From: Haliscomenobacter hydrossis DSM 1100
GTDB lineage: Bacteria; Bacteroidota; Bacteroidia; Chitinophagales; Saprospiraceae
Length of the DNA stretch: 64,000 bases
Assembly (NCBI RefSeq): GCF_000212735.1
Contig: NC_015510.1
Coordinates: 5,705,001 to 5,769,000, forward strand
Direction: 5' to 3'
Numbering within the stretch: the stretch's first letter is position 1; each line of letters opens with the position of its first letter. This document shows positions 8,833 to 16,421 of this stretch, piece by piece. The notes beneath the pieces were generated by a model. That model searched no databases. It had not been told where the DNA came from and saw only the letters and a program-made list of their open reading frames with translations. A program made the translations under genes and the position numbers.

Positions 8833-10080
8833 ATGCTAAAGCACTTTTATAAACCCTCACACTGGTTGTGTCTCTTGTTACCAATGTTGTATGTTACCCA
8901 AAACTTGGCACAAACCGACCCAATCACGTCACTCGCCGAAACCCTGAAAACCAATGTAGTAGCCATTAGCGCTAGTATTGACGGTGTTGAAGAGAGAGGA
9001 TTCGGTTTTATCACTGCTGAACAAAATGGCCAGCTATATATCGCTACTGCTGCTCACGTAGTAAAAGGATACTTTCAAGACAAGGTCGCCGATAGAATCC
9101 GCGTTAAGTTTTTTAATGATTCAAATTGGATTGAAGCCAAATGCATACACTATTGGAAAAATGAGGATCTTGCGCTATTAGAATCGCCTAGACCCATTGC
9201 CTTGCAATGGCAACCAAACTGTATCGATCTCAATACTGGTACTTCTCGTAAAGTCCGTTTCATTGGAATCAATGGTGGAGAACCGCGCTGGGTAGACCCT
9301 GGCTTAGATGGTAATATATTTTCAGATGACGAATTTAAGCTCGAATTCTCTATCAACACGATCAGACCAGGTACTTCAGGCGCACCCTTGTTAACTGAGC
9401 GAGGAATAGTTGGTATGATTACTCAGGATGAGGGTGCTATCTCTGTTGCGCTAAAATTGACCCAAATTAAATACCTTTTCAGTACACTTGAGCAGCCTTA
9501 CTACTTTGCTTTGAAATCTAGTAACAGCGACTTAAGCCCTTCAGTGCCGGTACAGGAATATCCATTTCAGATGATTATGATCGAAGGAGGTACTTTTATG
9601 ATGGGGTGTAACCAAAAGAAAAGGTCGGAGTGTTTCGGGGATGAAGTTCAGGCATTTATTCAAAAACTTAATACTAAAACTGGCAAAAAATACCGATTGC
9701 CAACTGAGGCTGAATGGGAGTATGCCGCACGTGGCGGCAACAAAAGTAAAGGATATAAATATTCAGGCAGCAACACGCTGGATGAAGTGGCTTGGTATTT
9801 TAGCAATTCTGGTGGCGCACCGCGTCCCGTAGGGCTTAAAAAACCAAATGAACTTGGATTATATGATATGAGTGGCAATGTATGGGAGTGGTGCCAAGAC
9901 CTATATACTGGTTATCCTGATACGCCACAAATAAATCCATTGGGAGGAGCGAGTGGTTTTGACCATGTACATCGTGGTGGAAGTTGGGTAAGTGATAGCC
10001 AATTTTGCCGGGTGTCGCATCGATATTATGATACACCTGATCGGCATTATGGCAATTTGGGTTTTCGTTTAGCTCTCTAA
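8833..10080 (+). CDS. Trypsin-like protease fused to a shortened FGE/C-type-lectin-like domain
   Basis: The 415-residue protein begins with a signal peptide (to about residue 26, ending NLAQ). Residues 30-220 form a trypsin-like protease with a complete triad: His75 in TAAHV, Asp112 in NEDLALLE and Ser182 in GTSGAP. Residues 247-415 belong to the formylglycine-generating enzyme (FGE/SUMF1) fold, with EGGTFMMGC, YRLPTEAEWEYAARGG, LYDMSGNVWEW and HRGGSW. In family members about 50 residues (the PVHxVxxxxFxIGKYEVT and PVxxVSW segments) normally lie between the CFGDE and VQAFIQKLN motifs; here these are joined directly, which suggests an in-frame deletion. The last 30 residues look like a diversity-generating retroelement variable region. 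The gene looks AT-richer than neighbours (a sampled line, 9121-9180, has 21 G+C of 60), consistent with transfer. Confidence 0.85.
   Translation: MLKHFYKPSHWLCLLLPMLYVTQNLAQTDPITSLAETLKTNVVAISASIDGVEERGFGFITAEQNGQLYIATAAHVVKGYFQDKVADRIRVKFFNDSNWIEAKCIHYWKNEDLALLESPRPIALQWQPNCIDLNTGTSRKVRFIGINGGEPRWVDPGLDGNIFSDDEFKLEFSINTIRPGTSGAPLLTERGIVGMITQDEGAISVALKLTQIKYLFSTLEQPYYFALKSSNSDLSPSVPVQEYPFQMIMIEGGTFMMGCNQKKRSECFGDEVQAFIQKLNTKTGKKYRLPTEAEWEYAARGGNKSKGYKYSGSNTLDEVAWYFSNSGGAPRPVGLKKPNELGLYDMSGNVWEWCQDLYTGYPDTPQINPLGGASGFDHVHRGGSWVSDSQFCRVSHRYYDTPDRHYGNLGFRLAL
9970..10072 (+). other. Candidate diversity-generating retroelement variable region (VR)
   Basis: This is the 3' end of the lectin-like domain, codons 380-413. 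Between the fixed RGGSW and GFRLA anchors, codons 387, 388, 389, 391, 396, 398, 399, 400, 403, 405, 406, 407 and 408 (AGT GAT AGC, TTT, CAT, TAT TAT GAT, GAT, CAT TAT GGC AAT) can each be obtained from AAT or AAC by changing only the adenines. That is the signature of adenine-directed mutagenesis. No reverse transcriptase or template repeat is in this window, so this remains a candidate. Confidence 0.4.
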
Positions 10081-10141
10081 ACGCTGCAAGTGGTTAAAAG
10101 TAGGGAAAAAAGATAGAAATGGTTTCATAGCATTAAGATTT

Positions 10142-10203
10142 GGGGGTTCTGGAGTTCTTAAAAGCGGAGGACTAACCCTCGAACCTTCGAACGACGAACC
10201 CCC
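10142..10203. repeat. Palindromic element R4 (GGGTTCGAG family)
   Basis: The left arm is a short GGGGGTTCTGGAGTTCTT (10142-10159) and the right arm has CCCTCGAACCTTCGAAC units ending ACGAACCCCC. It lies between two convergent genes and belongs to the same family as R13 and R15. Confidence 0.7.
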
Positions 10204-10208
10204 GTACC

Positions 10209-11654
10209 CTACTTCCGGTAGTCAAGCGGTGGTTTCCGCGTTCCAATCAAACACTGGTACTTAAAATCCTTTCCAGTGCGCTCCTTCAATTCTGCCTTGG
10301 CTTTGATACAAGTTTCCGGCGCGTTGAACAGGTCGATCGCGGTTAAGGCCATCGTTTTGGCGGCCACCATCATGCCTTTCGCCCCGATGCCTGTACCACC
10401 TGCGGCAACGGCTTGCCAGCTGTGCGCGGAAGTACCGGGTACCCAGGTAGCAGTGCCCAGGCCTACGGTAGGCACCACCCAACTGATGTCGCCCACGTCG
10501 GTAGAGCCGCTGTTGCGTTCTTCTTTTTGTTCAAAGGGCTGCACCACATTGGCGGATTCAATATTGACATTGTCGAGGTTGAGGGTTTTGACAATTTGTT
10601 CGGCAAATTGGCGCTCTTCCGCAGTGTAGGCTACGCCACCAACCGCTGAGAGGTTGCTGTGCATGATGCGGGCCAAGGTTTCATTGGGCATGAGGTTGTA
10701 CACGCCGTTGATCAGTTCGTATTCCATGCGTGTGCCTGTGCCCAGCGCGGCACCCTCGCCCGCTTTGACGATGCGGTCAAAAATATCCTGGCTGGTTTTG
10801 GCATCCGGGTGGCGGGCGTAGTAATACACTTCGGCAAAAGCGGGTACGACGTTGGGGGCATCGCCACCGCGGGTGATCACGTAATGAACGCGGGTATCTT
10901 CAGGGATGTGCTCGCGCATCATGTTGACCATATAGTTCATGGCTTCCACGCCATCCAGGGCGGAGCGACCACGATCGGGGGCCATGGCCGCGTGCGAAGC
11001 CTGACCGTAAAAGCGAAATTTGGCCGAAATATTCGCCAGGGAAGAACTGGCTCGGGCACTGTTTTCACTCGCCGGGTGCCAGTGAATAACGACATCCGCA
11101 TCGTCAAACAAGCCAGCGCGTACCATGTACACTTTGCCGCCACCGCCTTCTTCAGCCGGAGTTCCGTAAAAGCGGATGGTGCCCGATTTGCCACTTTTTT
11201 GCAACCATTCTTTCACTGCTACTACTGCCGCTGCGGAGCCTGAACCAAACAAATGGTGTCCACAGGCGTGACCAGACTTTACCTCCGGGCGTTCCTGTCG
11301 GGTCGGTACTGCGGCCTGGGATACGCCGGGCAATGCATCAAATTCTCCAAGGATGCCAATGACGGGTTTGCCCGAGCCAAAACTGGCGACAAAAGCAGTG
11401 GGCATATCGGCTACTCCGGCTTCGACCTTGAATCCGGCTGCACGCAGTTCGTCTTGCAGCAGTTGAGAGCTTTTGGTTTCCTGGTACCCCAGCTCAGCCC
11501 AGTTCCAGATTTTCATGGCGACCTGGGTGTAATTGCCGGAGAGTTCGTCCAGGCGTTTGAGGGTTTGGGCTTTTTCTTTGGAGAGGGGAGGGGAGGTTTG
11601 GGCAAAAAGACCCAGGCCACCTAATAGTAAAACAAGGCTAAATAATGGCTTCAT
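10209..11654 (-). CDS. M20-family amidohydrolase (AbgB-like)
   Basis: A 481-residue zinc-dependent hydrolase with a signal peptide (MKPLFSLVLLLGGLGLFAQ), so it acts in the periplasm or outside. The M20D metal site is visible: Cys131 and His133 in GHACGHH, the Glu pair in TPAEEGGGGK, a His in VIHWHPASEN, and a terminal His in PGTSAHSWQAVA. The overall sequence resembles AbgB, the catalytic subunit of p-aminobenzoyl-glutamate hydrolase, including the early LGEFDALPG and AFVASFGSGKPVIGILGE segments; AbgB itself is cytoplasmic and has about the same length. The likely reaction is hydrolysis of an acyl-amino acid amide bond; the real substrate is not known. Confidence 0.85.
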   Translation of the reverse strand: MKPLFSLVLLLGGLGLFAQTSPPLSKEKAQTLKRLDELSGNYTQVAMKIWNWAELGYQETKSSQLLQDELRAAGFKVEAGVADMPTAFVASFGSGKPVIGILGEFDALPGVSQAAVPTRQERPEVKSGHACGHHLFGSGSAAAVVAVKEWLQKSGKSGTIRFYGTPAEEGGGGKVYMVRAGLFDDADVVIHWHPASENSARASSSLANISAKFRFYGQASHAAMAPDRGRSALDGVEAMNYMVNMMREHIPEDTRVHYVITRGGDAPNVVPAFAEVYYYARHPDAKTSQDIFDRIVKAGEGAALGTGTRMEYELINGVYNLMPNETLARIMHSNLSAVGGVAYTAEERQFAEQIVKTLNLDNVNIESANVVQPFEQKEERNSGSTDVGDISWVVPTVGLGTATWVPGTSAHSWQAVAAGGTGIGAKGMMVAAKTMALTAIDLFNAPETCIKAKAELKERTGKDFKYQCLIGTRKPPLDYRK

Positions 11655-11785
11655 GCAATTTGGTTTTTTTCATACTGTCGAAGGATAAAGCTAGAGTTTT
11701 TTGGAGTTTTGTTGGCAAAACCCAATTAAAAGAATTTTAACACAAAGGTCTTTTAGGGAGCTCGTTCTTTCTGAATTTATTATTA

Positions 11786-11889
11786 TTATTAGCACAAGGG
11801 ACACAAAGAAAAGCACAAGGAGCACAAAGTTAGACAATGTCATGTCCTGGTGCTCCTTGTGCTTTTCTTTGTGTCCCTTGTGCTAATAA
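11786..11889. repeat. Perfect 40-bp inverted repeat R5 (GCACAAGGGACACAAAG family)
   Basis: The arms at 11786-11825 and 11850-11889 are exact reverse complements over 40 bases, around a 24-base loop. Each arm is itself made of related units (AGCACAAGGGACACAAAG, AAGCACAAGGAGCAC). It lies between two minus-strand genes, 6 bases from the stop codon of the GxxExxY gene. Confidence 0.9.
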
Positions 11890-11894
11890 ATTTG

Positions 11895-12287
11895 TTACAA
11901 AATTACTCTTTTTACTCCGTCCCTAAAAAGCAACGTGTTGAAATTCATTAGCAACCCGAGCTTGCACTTAGACAATCTCAAATAAGTCAACAATTGAGCT
12001 AAATGAATATCATTAAGTTCTTCAACCACTTTGAGCTCAATAATCAATTGTTGTTCAATAATTAAATCTACTCGATAACCCACCTCCAATTTGACGCTAT
12101 CGTAAATTAAAGGGAGTGCTTTTTGCTTTTCTACTTTGAGTTCCTGTTTATTTAGCTCATATGCTAAGCACTCGAGATAAGCATTTTCCATTAGACCAGG
12201 CCCTAAAGTTTTGTGTACTTTCAAACCACATCCAAATGCCAGCTTGGCAAGTTCATTTTCAGACATTGCAAATTGATTTAGAGACAA
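11895..12287 (-). CDS. GxxExxY-family protein
   Basis: The 130-residue protein belongs to the GxxExxY family (PD-(D/E)XK nuclease-like fold, PF13366). The name motif appears as GLMENAY, followed by LKVEKQKALPLIY, the conserved YRVDLIIEQQLIIELKVVEEL core with the Asp and Glu-x-Lys of the nuclease fold, and a LAQLLTYLRLSKCKLGLLMNFN tail. No activity has been firmly assigned to this family. A second possible start is the Met at 12266 (MSENELAK), which fits the family N-terminus better than 12287. It is divergent from the metallo-hydrolase gene. Confidence 0.85.
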   Translation of the reverse strand: MSLNQFAMSENELAKLAFGCGLKVHKTLGPGLMENAYLECLAYELNKQELKVEKQKALPLIYDSVKLEVGYRVDLIIEQQLIIELKVVEELNDIHLAQLLTYLRLSKCKLGLLMNFNTLLFRDGVKRVIL

Positions 12288-12404
12288 TTAAAAATTGGAG
12301 ACCAAAGAAAGGATGTGGTTATATGAAAGGCGAAATAAAAATACTTAATTTGGTTGAAGATTCCAAAAATCAGAATAGGAAATTCATGTATAAAACAAAT
12401 CGAA

Positions 12405-13337
12405 ATGATTAGAATATTCCTTTTTTTCTTGTTGTGTAGTCTATGCCTAAAAATGAAATTAACATCTGACACTTCCCCCTCCCTCCTCATCCTCGGCACC
12501 ATCCAGGACGCCGGATCACCCCACGCGGGCTGTACCAAAGACTGCTGCAAGACCCTGTTCAAACACCCCGACCCCGCGCGTATGGTTGTCGCGCTCGGCC
12601 TGATCGACCCCGAAAATCGCCTGAACTGGCTGTTCGAAGCCACGCCAGATTTACCCCGCCAAATGAAAATACTCAAAGAGCATTCACCCTTTCGCAGCGA
12701 AGAAACACCCAACGGCATTTTTTTGACCCACGCCCATATCGGCCATTACAGCGGCCTGATGTACTTGGGGCGGGAAAGTATGAACGCCAAGGCCACGCCC
12801 GTGTACGCCATGCCGCGCATGCGGGAGTTTTTGGAAACCAACGGGCCCTGGAGCCAGTTGCTCAGTTTGAAAAACATTGCCCTACACCCCCTCCAGGATC
12901 AGGAAAGTGTCCAACTTTCATCGCAGCTCAGCGTCACCCCGCTCAAAGTGCCCCACCGCGATGAGTTTTCCGAAACGGTCGGTTTTCGCATTCAGGGGCC
13001 TAACAAATCAGCTATATTTATTCCCGACATCGACAAATGGGAGCGCTGGTCGACGGACATTGTAGCCGAAATCAAAAAGGTGGATTACGCTTTTTTGGAC
13101 GCCACTTTTTACGACAATGCCGAACTGAACTACCGCAACATGGCCGAAATTCCGCACCCTTTTGTGGTAGAAAGTATGGAGCGGTTCAAGGCGCTACCGC
13201 TGGAGGAAAAGAAAAAAATCTACTTTATCCACCTCAACCACACCAATCCCTTGCTCAATAGCAAGAGTCCACAACTGAAAGCGCTGCGGAAAAACGGATT
13301 CCAGGTTGCTGAGTTCCAGCAAATTTTCCATCTTTAA
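12405..13337 (+). CDS. PqqB-like metallo-beta-lactamase-fold hydrolase
   Basis: A 310-residue protein starting with a membrane or signal segment (MIRIFLFFLLCSLCLKMK). The core resembles PqqB, an MBL-fold protein of pyrroloquinoline quinone synthesis: LLILGTIQDAGSPHAGC near the start, THAHIGHYSGLMYLGRE in place of the usual HxHxDH metal motif (the Asp is lost), then VPHRDEFSETVGFRI, FIPDIDKW and FLDATF. No other pqq gene is in the window, and the exported N-terminus does not fit a cytoplasmic cofactor enzyme, so a different role is likely. The ATG at 12405 is chosen for the hydrophobic start; the frame extends to 12354. Confidence 0.75.
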   Translation: MIRIFLFFLLCSLCLKMKLTSDTSPSLLILGTIQDAGSPHAGCTKDCCKTLFKHPDPARMVVALGLIDPENRLNWLFEATPDLPRQMKILKEHSPFRSEETPNGIFLTHAHIGHYSGLMYLGRESMNAKATPVYAMPRMREFLETNGPWSQLLSLKNIALHPLQDQESVQLSSQLSVTPLKVPHRDEFSETVGFRIQGPNKSAIFIPDIDKWERWSTDIVAEIKKVDYAFLDATFYDNAELNYRNMAEIPHPFVVESMERFKALPLEEKKKIYFIHLNHTNPLLNSKSPQLKALRKNGFQVAEFQQIFHL

Positions 13338-13361
13338 GACTTACAAAAACATCAGTGCAGC

Positions 13362-14747
13362 ATGGTATCACAATTCAACAGGATTCTCTTTTTGTTATGC
13401 ATCTTGGGACTGACCCAAACCACTTGGGCCAATGTGTCCTTACCCGCCTTTTTTTCTGACAATATGGTTTTGCAACAAAACTCGGAATTGAACATTTGGG
13501 GCTGGGGCAAACCGGGAGAAAACATTGTAGTAAGTACCAGTTGGAATGCCCAATACAACACCAAAGCCAGCAACCAAGGTACCTGGTCGGTATTGGTCAC
13601 AACCCCAACGGGCAGCATGACGCCCTACGACATCAGCATTAAAGGCTACAATGAAGTTTTGCTTAAAAACGTGCTGATCGGCGAAGTCTGGCTTTGTTCT
13701 GGGCAATCCAATATGGAATGGTCGGCCAACAGTAAAATCAACAACGCCGAAGAAGAGATCAAACAAGCTAGTTTCCCTACGATCCGCTTCTTTTCGGTAG
13801 AACATCGCACTGCCCTTACCCAACAAATTGACCTGGAAGGCCAGTGGGTGGAATGCAGCCCGGCCACTATGCAAAACTTCAGTGCGATCGGTTATTTTTT
13901 TGGCCGCAAATTGCAGCAAGAACTGAAAATTCCGATTGGGGTCATCAACTCCAGTTGGGGCGGTACCCCCGCCGAAACGTGGATGCCCGCTGAAGTTTTT
14001 GAACACAATGAAGTAATCAGTACGGCAGCCAAAAAACTGGAATCGGTACCCTGGGGGCCCGTTGAAATCGCCCGAATCTACAATGCCATGATCGAACCCC
14101 TGTCCAAATTTCGCATCGCCGGGGTCCTGTGGTATCAGGGTGAATCCAATGTGGGCACAGCCTATGCGTACAAAGCGACCATGACTGCGTTGATTAAGAG
14201 CTGGCGCAAAAAATGGGGTGTTGATTTTCCATTCTACTATTGCCAAATTGCGCCTTACCGGTATGGTAAATTCATGGAGGGCGCCGAATTGCGCGATGCT
14301 CAACGCAAAACACTGGATGTACCCCAAACGGGTATGGTGGTCACCAGTGACATTGGGGATACTTCCGACATTCACCCGCGGAACAAATTGGATGTGGGGC
14401 TACGCCTGGCCAACCTGGCACTAGGGCAACACTACAAAATCGATGACCGGGTCGTTTCCGGGCCACTTTACAAAGATAGCCAAGTGCAAGGGCGGCATAT
14501 TTTGGTGTATTTTGACCACGCCGAAGGCTTAAACTGCAAGGGAGACCAACTCACCCATTTTGAAATCGCTGGCGAAGATGGGGTGTATCATCCCGCCGAG
14601 GCCAAAATTAAAAAAGACAACAGCGTCGAAGTTCAGTCTGATCAGGTGAAAAGACCCGTATCGGTACGTTTTGCCTGGAGCAATACGGCAACGCCAAATT
14701 TGTTCAATGGGGCAGGGCTGCCGGCTTCTTGTTTTCACTCCAACTAG
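13362..14747 (+). CDS. Sialate O-acetylesterase-like SGNH hydrolase
   Basis: The 461-residue exported protein has a signal peptide ending near WANV (about residue 23). The catalytic serine is Ser116 in SGQSNMEW; other conserved blocks are SSWGGTPAETWMP, GVLWYQGESNVG (oxyanion residues) and the Asp-x-x-His type block in DIGDTSDIHPRNK. An N-terminal beta-sandwich (MVLQQNSELNIWGWGKPGE) and a C-terminal beta domain flank the SGNH core, as in family members of carbohydrate-degrading Bacteroidota. It probably removes acetyl esters from sialic acid or other sugars. It begins 24 bases after the PqqB-like gene and may be cotranscribed. Confidence 0.85.
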   Translation: MVSQFNRILFLLCILGLTQTTWANVSLPAFFSDNMVLQQNSELNIWGWGKPGENIVVSTSWNAQYNTKASNQGTWSVLVTTPTGSMTPYDISIKGYNEVLLKNVLIGEVWLCSGQSNMEWSANSKINNAEEEIKQASFPTIRFFSVEHRTALTQQIDLEGQWVECSPATMQNFSAIGYFFGRKLQQELKIPIGVINSSWGGTPAETWMPAEVFEHNEVISTAAKKLESVPWGPVEIARIYNAMIEPLSKFRIAGVLWYQGESNVGTAYAYKATMTALIKSWRKKWGVDFPFYYCQIAPYRYGKFMEGAELRDAQRKTLDVPQTGMVVTSDIGDTSDIHPRNKLDVGLRLANLALGQHYKIDDRVVSGPLYKDSQVQGRHILVYFDHAEGLNCKGDQLTHFEIAGEDGVYHPAEAKIKKDNSVEVQSDQVKRPVSVRFAWSNTATPNLFNGAGLPASCFHSN

Positions 14748-14830
14748 ATTCTTGTTTTGTTTGATGTTAAAATTCTATCACGTGCTAAACCTGGGCTAGG
14801 TTTCGTCGTCTATAGTATAAACCGAAAACC

Positions 14831-16390
14831 ATGAAAAAAAAATTACCCGTTTTATTTTTACTGCTATTTGGAGCACTTCATTTAATTGAGGCGCACAACC
14901 CGGTTTGGACCAAAGACATTGCTCCAATCCTTTTCAAACATTGTACCTCTTGTCACAACCAAAGTGGGCTGGCGCCTTTTCCTTTGATCAGTTACGACGA
15001 TGCATATTTTAACCGTTATTCAATTTTGAGTTCTATCAAAAACGGGAAAATGCCCCCTTGGCCCCCCGACCCCAATTACAGCCATTTCGTTTTCGAACGT
15101 CGCCTTAGTGCAGACGAGATCCACTTGATTGAAGAATGGGTGGGCGGTGCAGCGTCTTACGGAAATCCAATCGATGCGCCCACTCCACCCGTGTTCAGCA
15201 ATGCCCCAGCGATTGCTACCCCGCAATTGAGCCTGGAAATACCAGAGTATACCATTTCCAGCAACAAAGATGTGTATCGCTGCTTTCCCATTGCCAGCGG
15301 TGTCAATGTCGATAAATTCATCACGGCTTTTGAGTGTGTACCGGGCAATGCATCGGTGGTACACCACGTATTGGTATACGCGGATACGGCCAAGACGGTA
15401 CTGACTTTGGACGCACGTGACCCAGGGCCGGGATACACCAGTTTTGGCGGAGTAGGATCAAACTCCGCTGTACAGATTGGGGCCTGGGTACCGGGAAGTC
15501 GACCTACTTTTTACCCCAAAGGAATGGGACAACTGTTGGCCAAAAACGCCACTGTGATCCTGCAAGTACACTACGCTCCGGGGTCAATAGGAAAAAAAGA
15601 CCGAACCCGTTTTTTGGCCAAACTCGAATCTGGCCCGATGCGTAGGCTGGAAACCTTGCCTTTACTCAATCATCTTTTCTCCCTGACGAACGGCCCTTTG
15701 GTTTTGCCAGCCAATCAGATAAAGACCATCAAATCGCAGTTTCGAGTACCGATTCAGGGCACGGTGATTGCGGTAGCGCCGCACATGCACCTCTTGGGCA
15801 AATCCATCAAGGTTTGGGGCATTACACCTAAAAAAGACACCCTCAAAGTCATCCGCATCAATAACTGGGATTTTCATTGGCAGGGCTCTTATTTGTTCCC
15901 CAAAGCCATGGTAATTCCCTTGGGTACTACCGTATATGGAGAGGCCGTGTATGACAATACCGAGAACAATTTTGACAATCCCAATACGCCCCCCAAAGAA
16001 GTGAGGGTAGGGGAGGCCACCACCGACGAAATGATGCTGGTGTACTTTACTTTTGCCGCGTATCAACTAGGCGATGAAAATTTGGTCTTAGCCCCTTCCG
16101 AAGTCACGGCTAGTCGAGAGCTCAAACTGGACAAACTGGACTTGAAGATTGCGCCCAACCCGGTGCGCGACCAGGCCCAAATATCCTTTACCTTACCCGA
16201 AGCCGAGGCCATCTGGATCGATGTTTTTGATGCACAAGGGCGCTGGATGCGCAGTTTGGCGGCCAATCAGCAAAGCGCGGCAGGACTCAATCAGCAGGAA
16301 TTAAAGCTAGTCGATTTGGCCAGCGGAAATTATTTTTTGCGCCTGCGCACACAAAAAGGCTATGGTTCTGCTGCTTTAATCAAGTTGTAA
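14831..16390 (+). CDS. Cytochrome c / copper type II monooxygenase-like protein with T9SS tail
   Basis: A 519-residue exported protein in three parts. After the signal peptide, residues 22-110 hold a heme-c motif (Cys38-x-x-Cys41-His42 in HCTSCHNQSGL). The middle (about 130-420) resembles the copper type II ascorbate-dependent monooxygenases (the PHM/DBH fold), with VHHVLVYAD, PHMHLLGKSIKVWG, a LQVHYAPG segment and a Met in TTDEMMLVYF, which match the histidine and methionine copper ligands of that fold. The last 80 residues are a type A T9SS sorting domain (IAPNPVRDQAQISFTLP to SGNYFLRL). It is predicted to be exported by T9SS and to do redox chemistry at the cell surface; the substrate is unknown. 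Confidence 0.8.
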   Translation: MKKKLPVLFLLLFGALHLIEAHNPVWTKDIAPILFKHCTSCHNQSGLAPFPLISYDDAYFNRYSILSSIKNGKMPPWPPDPNYSHFVFERRLSADEIHLIEEWVGGAASYGNPIDAPTPPVFSNAPAIATPQLSLEIPEYTISSNKDVYRCFPIASGVNVDKFITAFECVPGNASVVHHVLVYADTAKTVLTLDARDPGPGYTSFGGVGSNSAVQIGAWVPGSRPTFYPKGMGQLLAKNATVILQVHYAPGSIGKKDRTRFLAKLESGPMRRLETLPLLNHLFSLTNGPLVLPANQIKTIKSQFRVPIQGTVIAVAPHMHLLGKSIKVWGITPKKDTLKVIRINNWDFHWQGSYLFPKAMVIPLGTTVYGEAVYDNTENNFDNPNTPPKEVRVGEATTDEMMLVYFTFAAYQLGDENLVLAPSEVTASRELKLDKLDLKIAPNPVRDQAQISFTLPEAEAIWIDVFDAQGRWMRSLAANQQSAAGLNQQELKLVDLASGNYFLRLRTQKGYGSAALIKL

Positions 16391-16421
16391 TCATTATTTT
16401 GGCCGTTCAACCATCTGCAAA

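Noticed and set aside
10081-10141. Reverse transcriptase or template repeat near the candidate variable region
   Set aside because: The downstream gene is an M20 hydrolase and no AAC/AAT-rich copy of 9970-10078 was seen in the window. A template must be elsewhere if it exists.
13440-14375. A 311-residue open frame on the minus strand
   Set aside because: It is antisense to the sialate esterase gene with its GQSNMEW motif.
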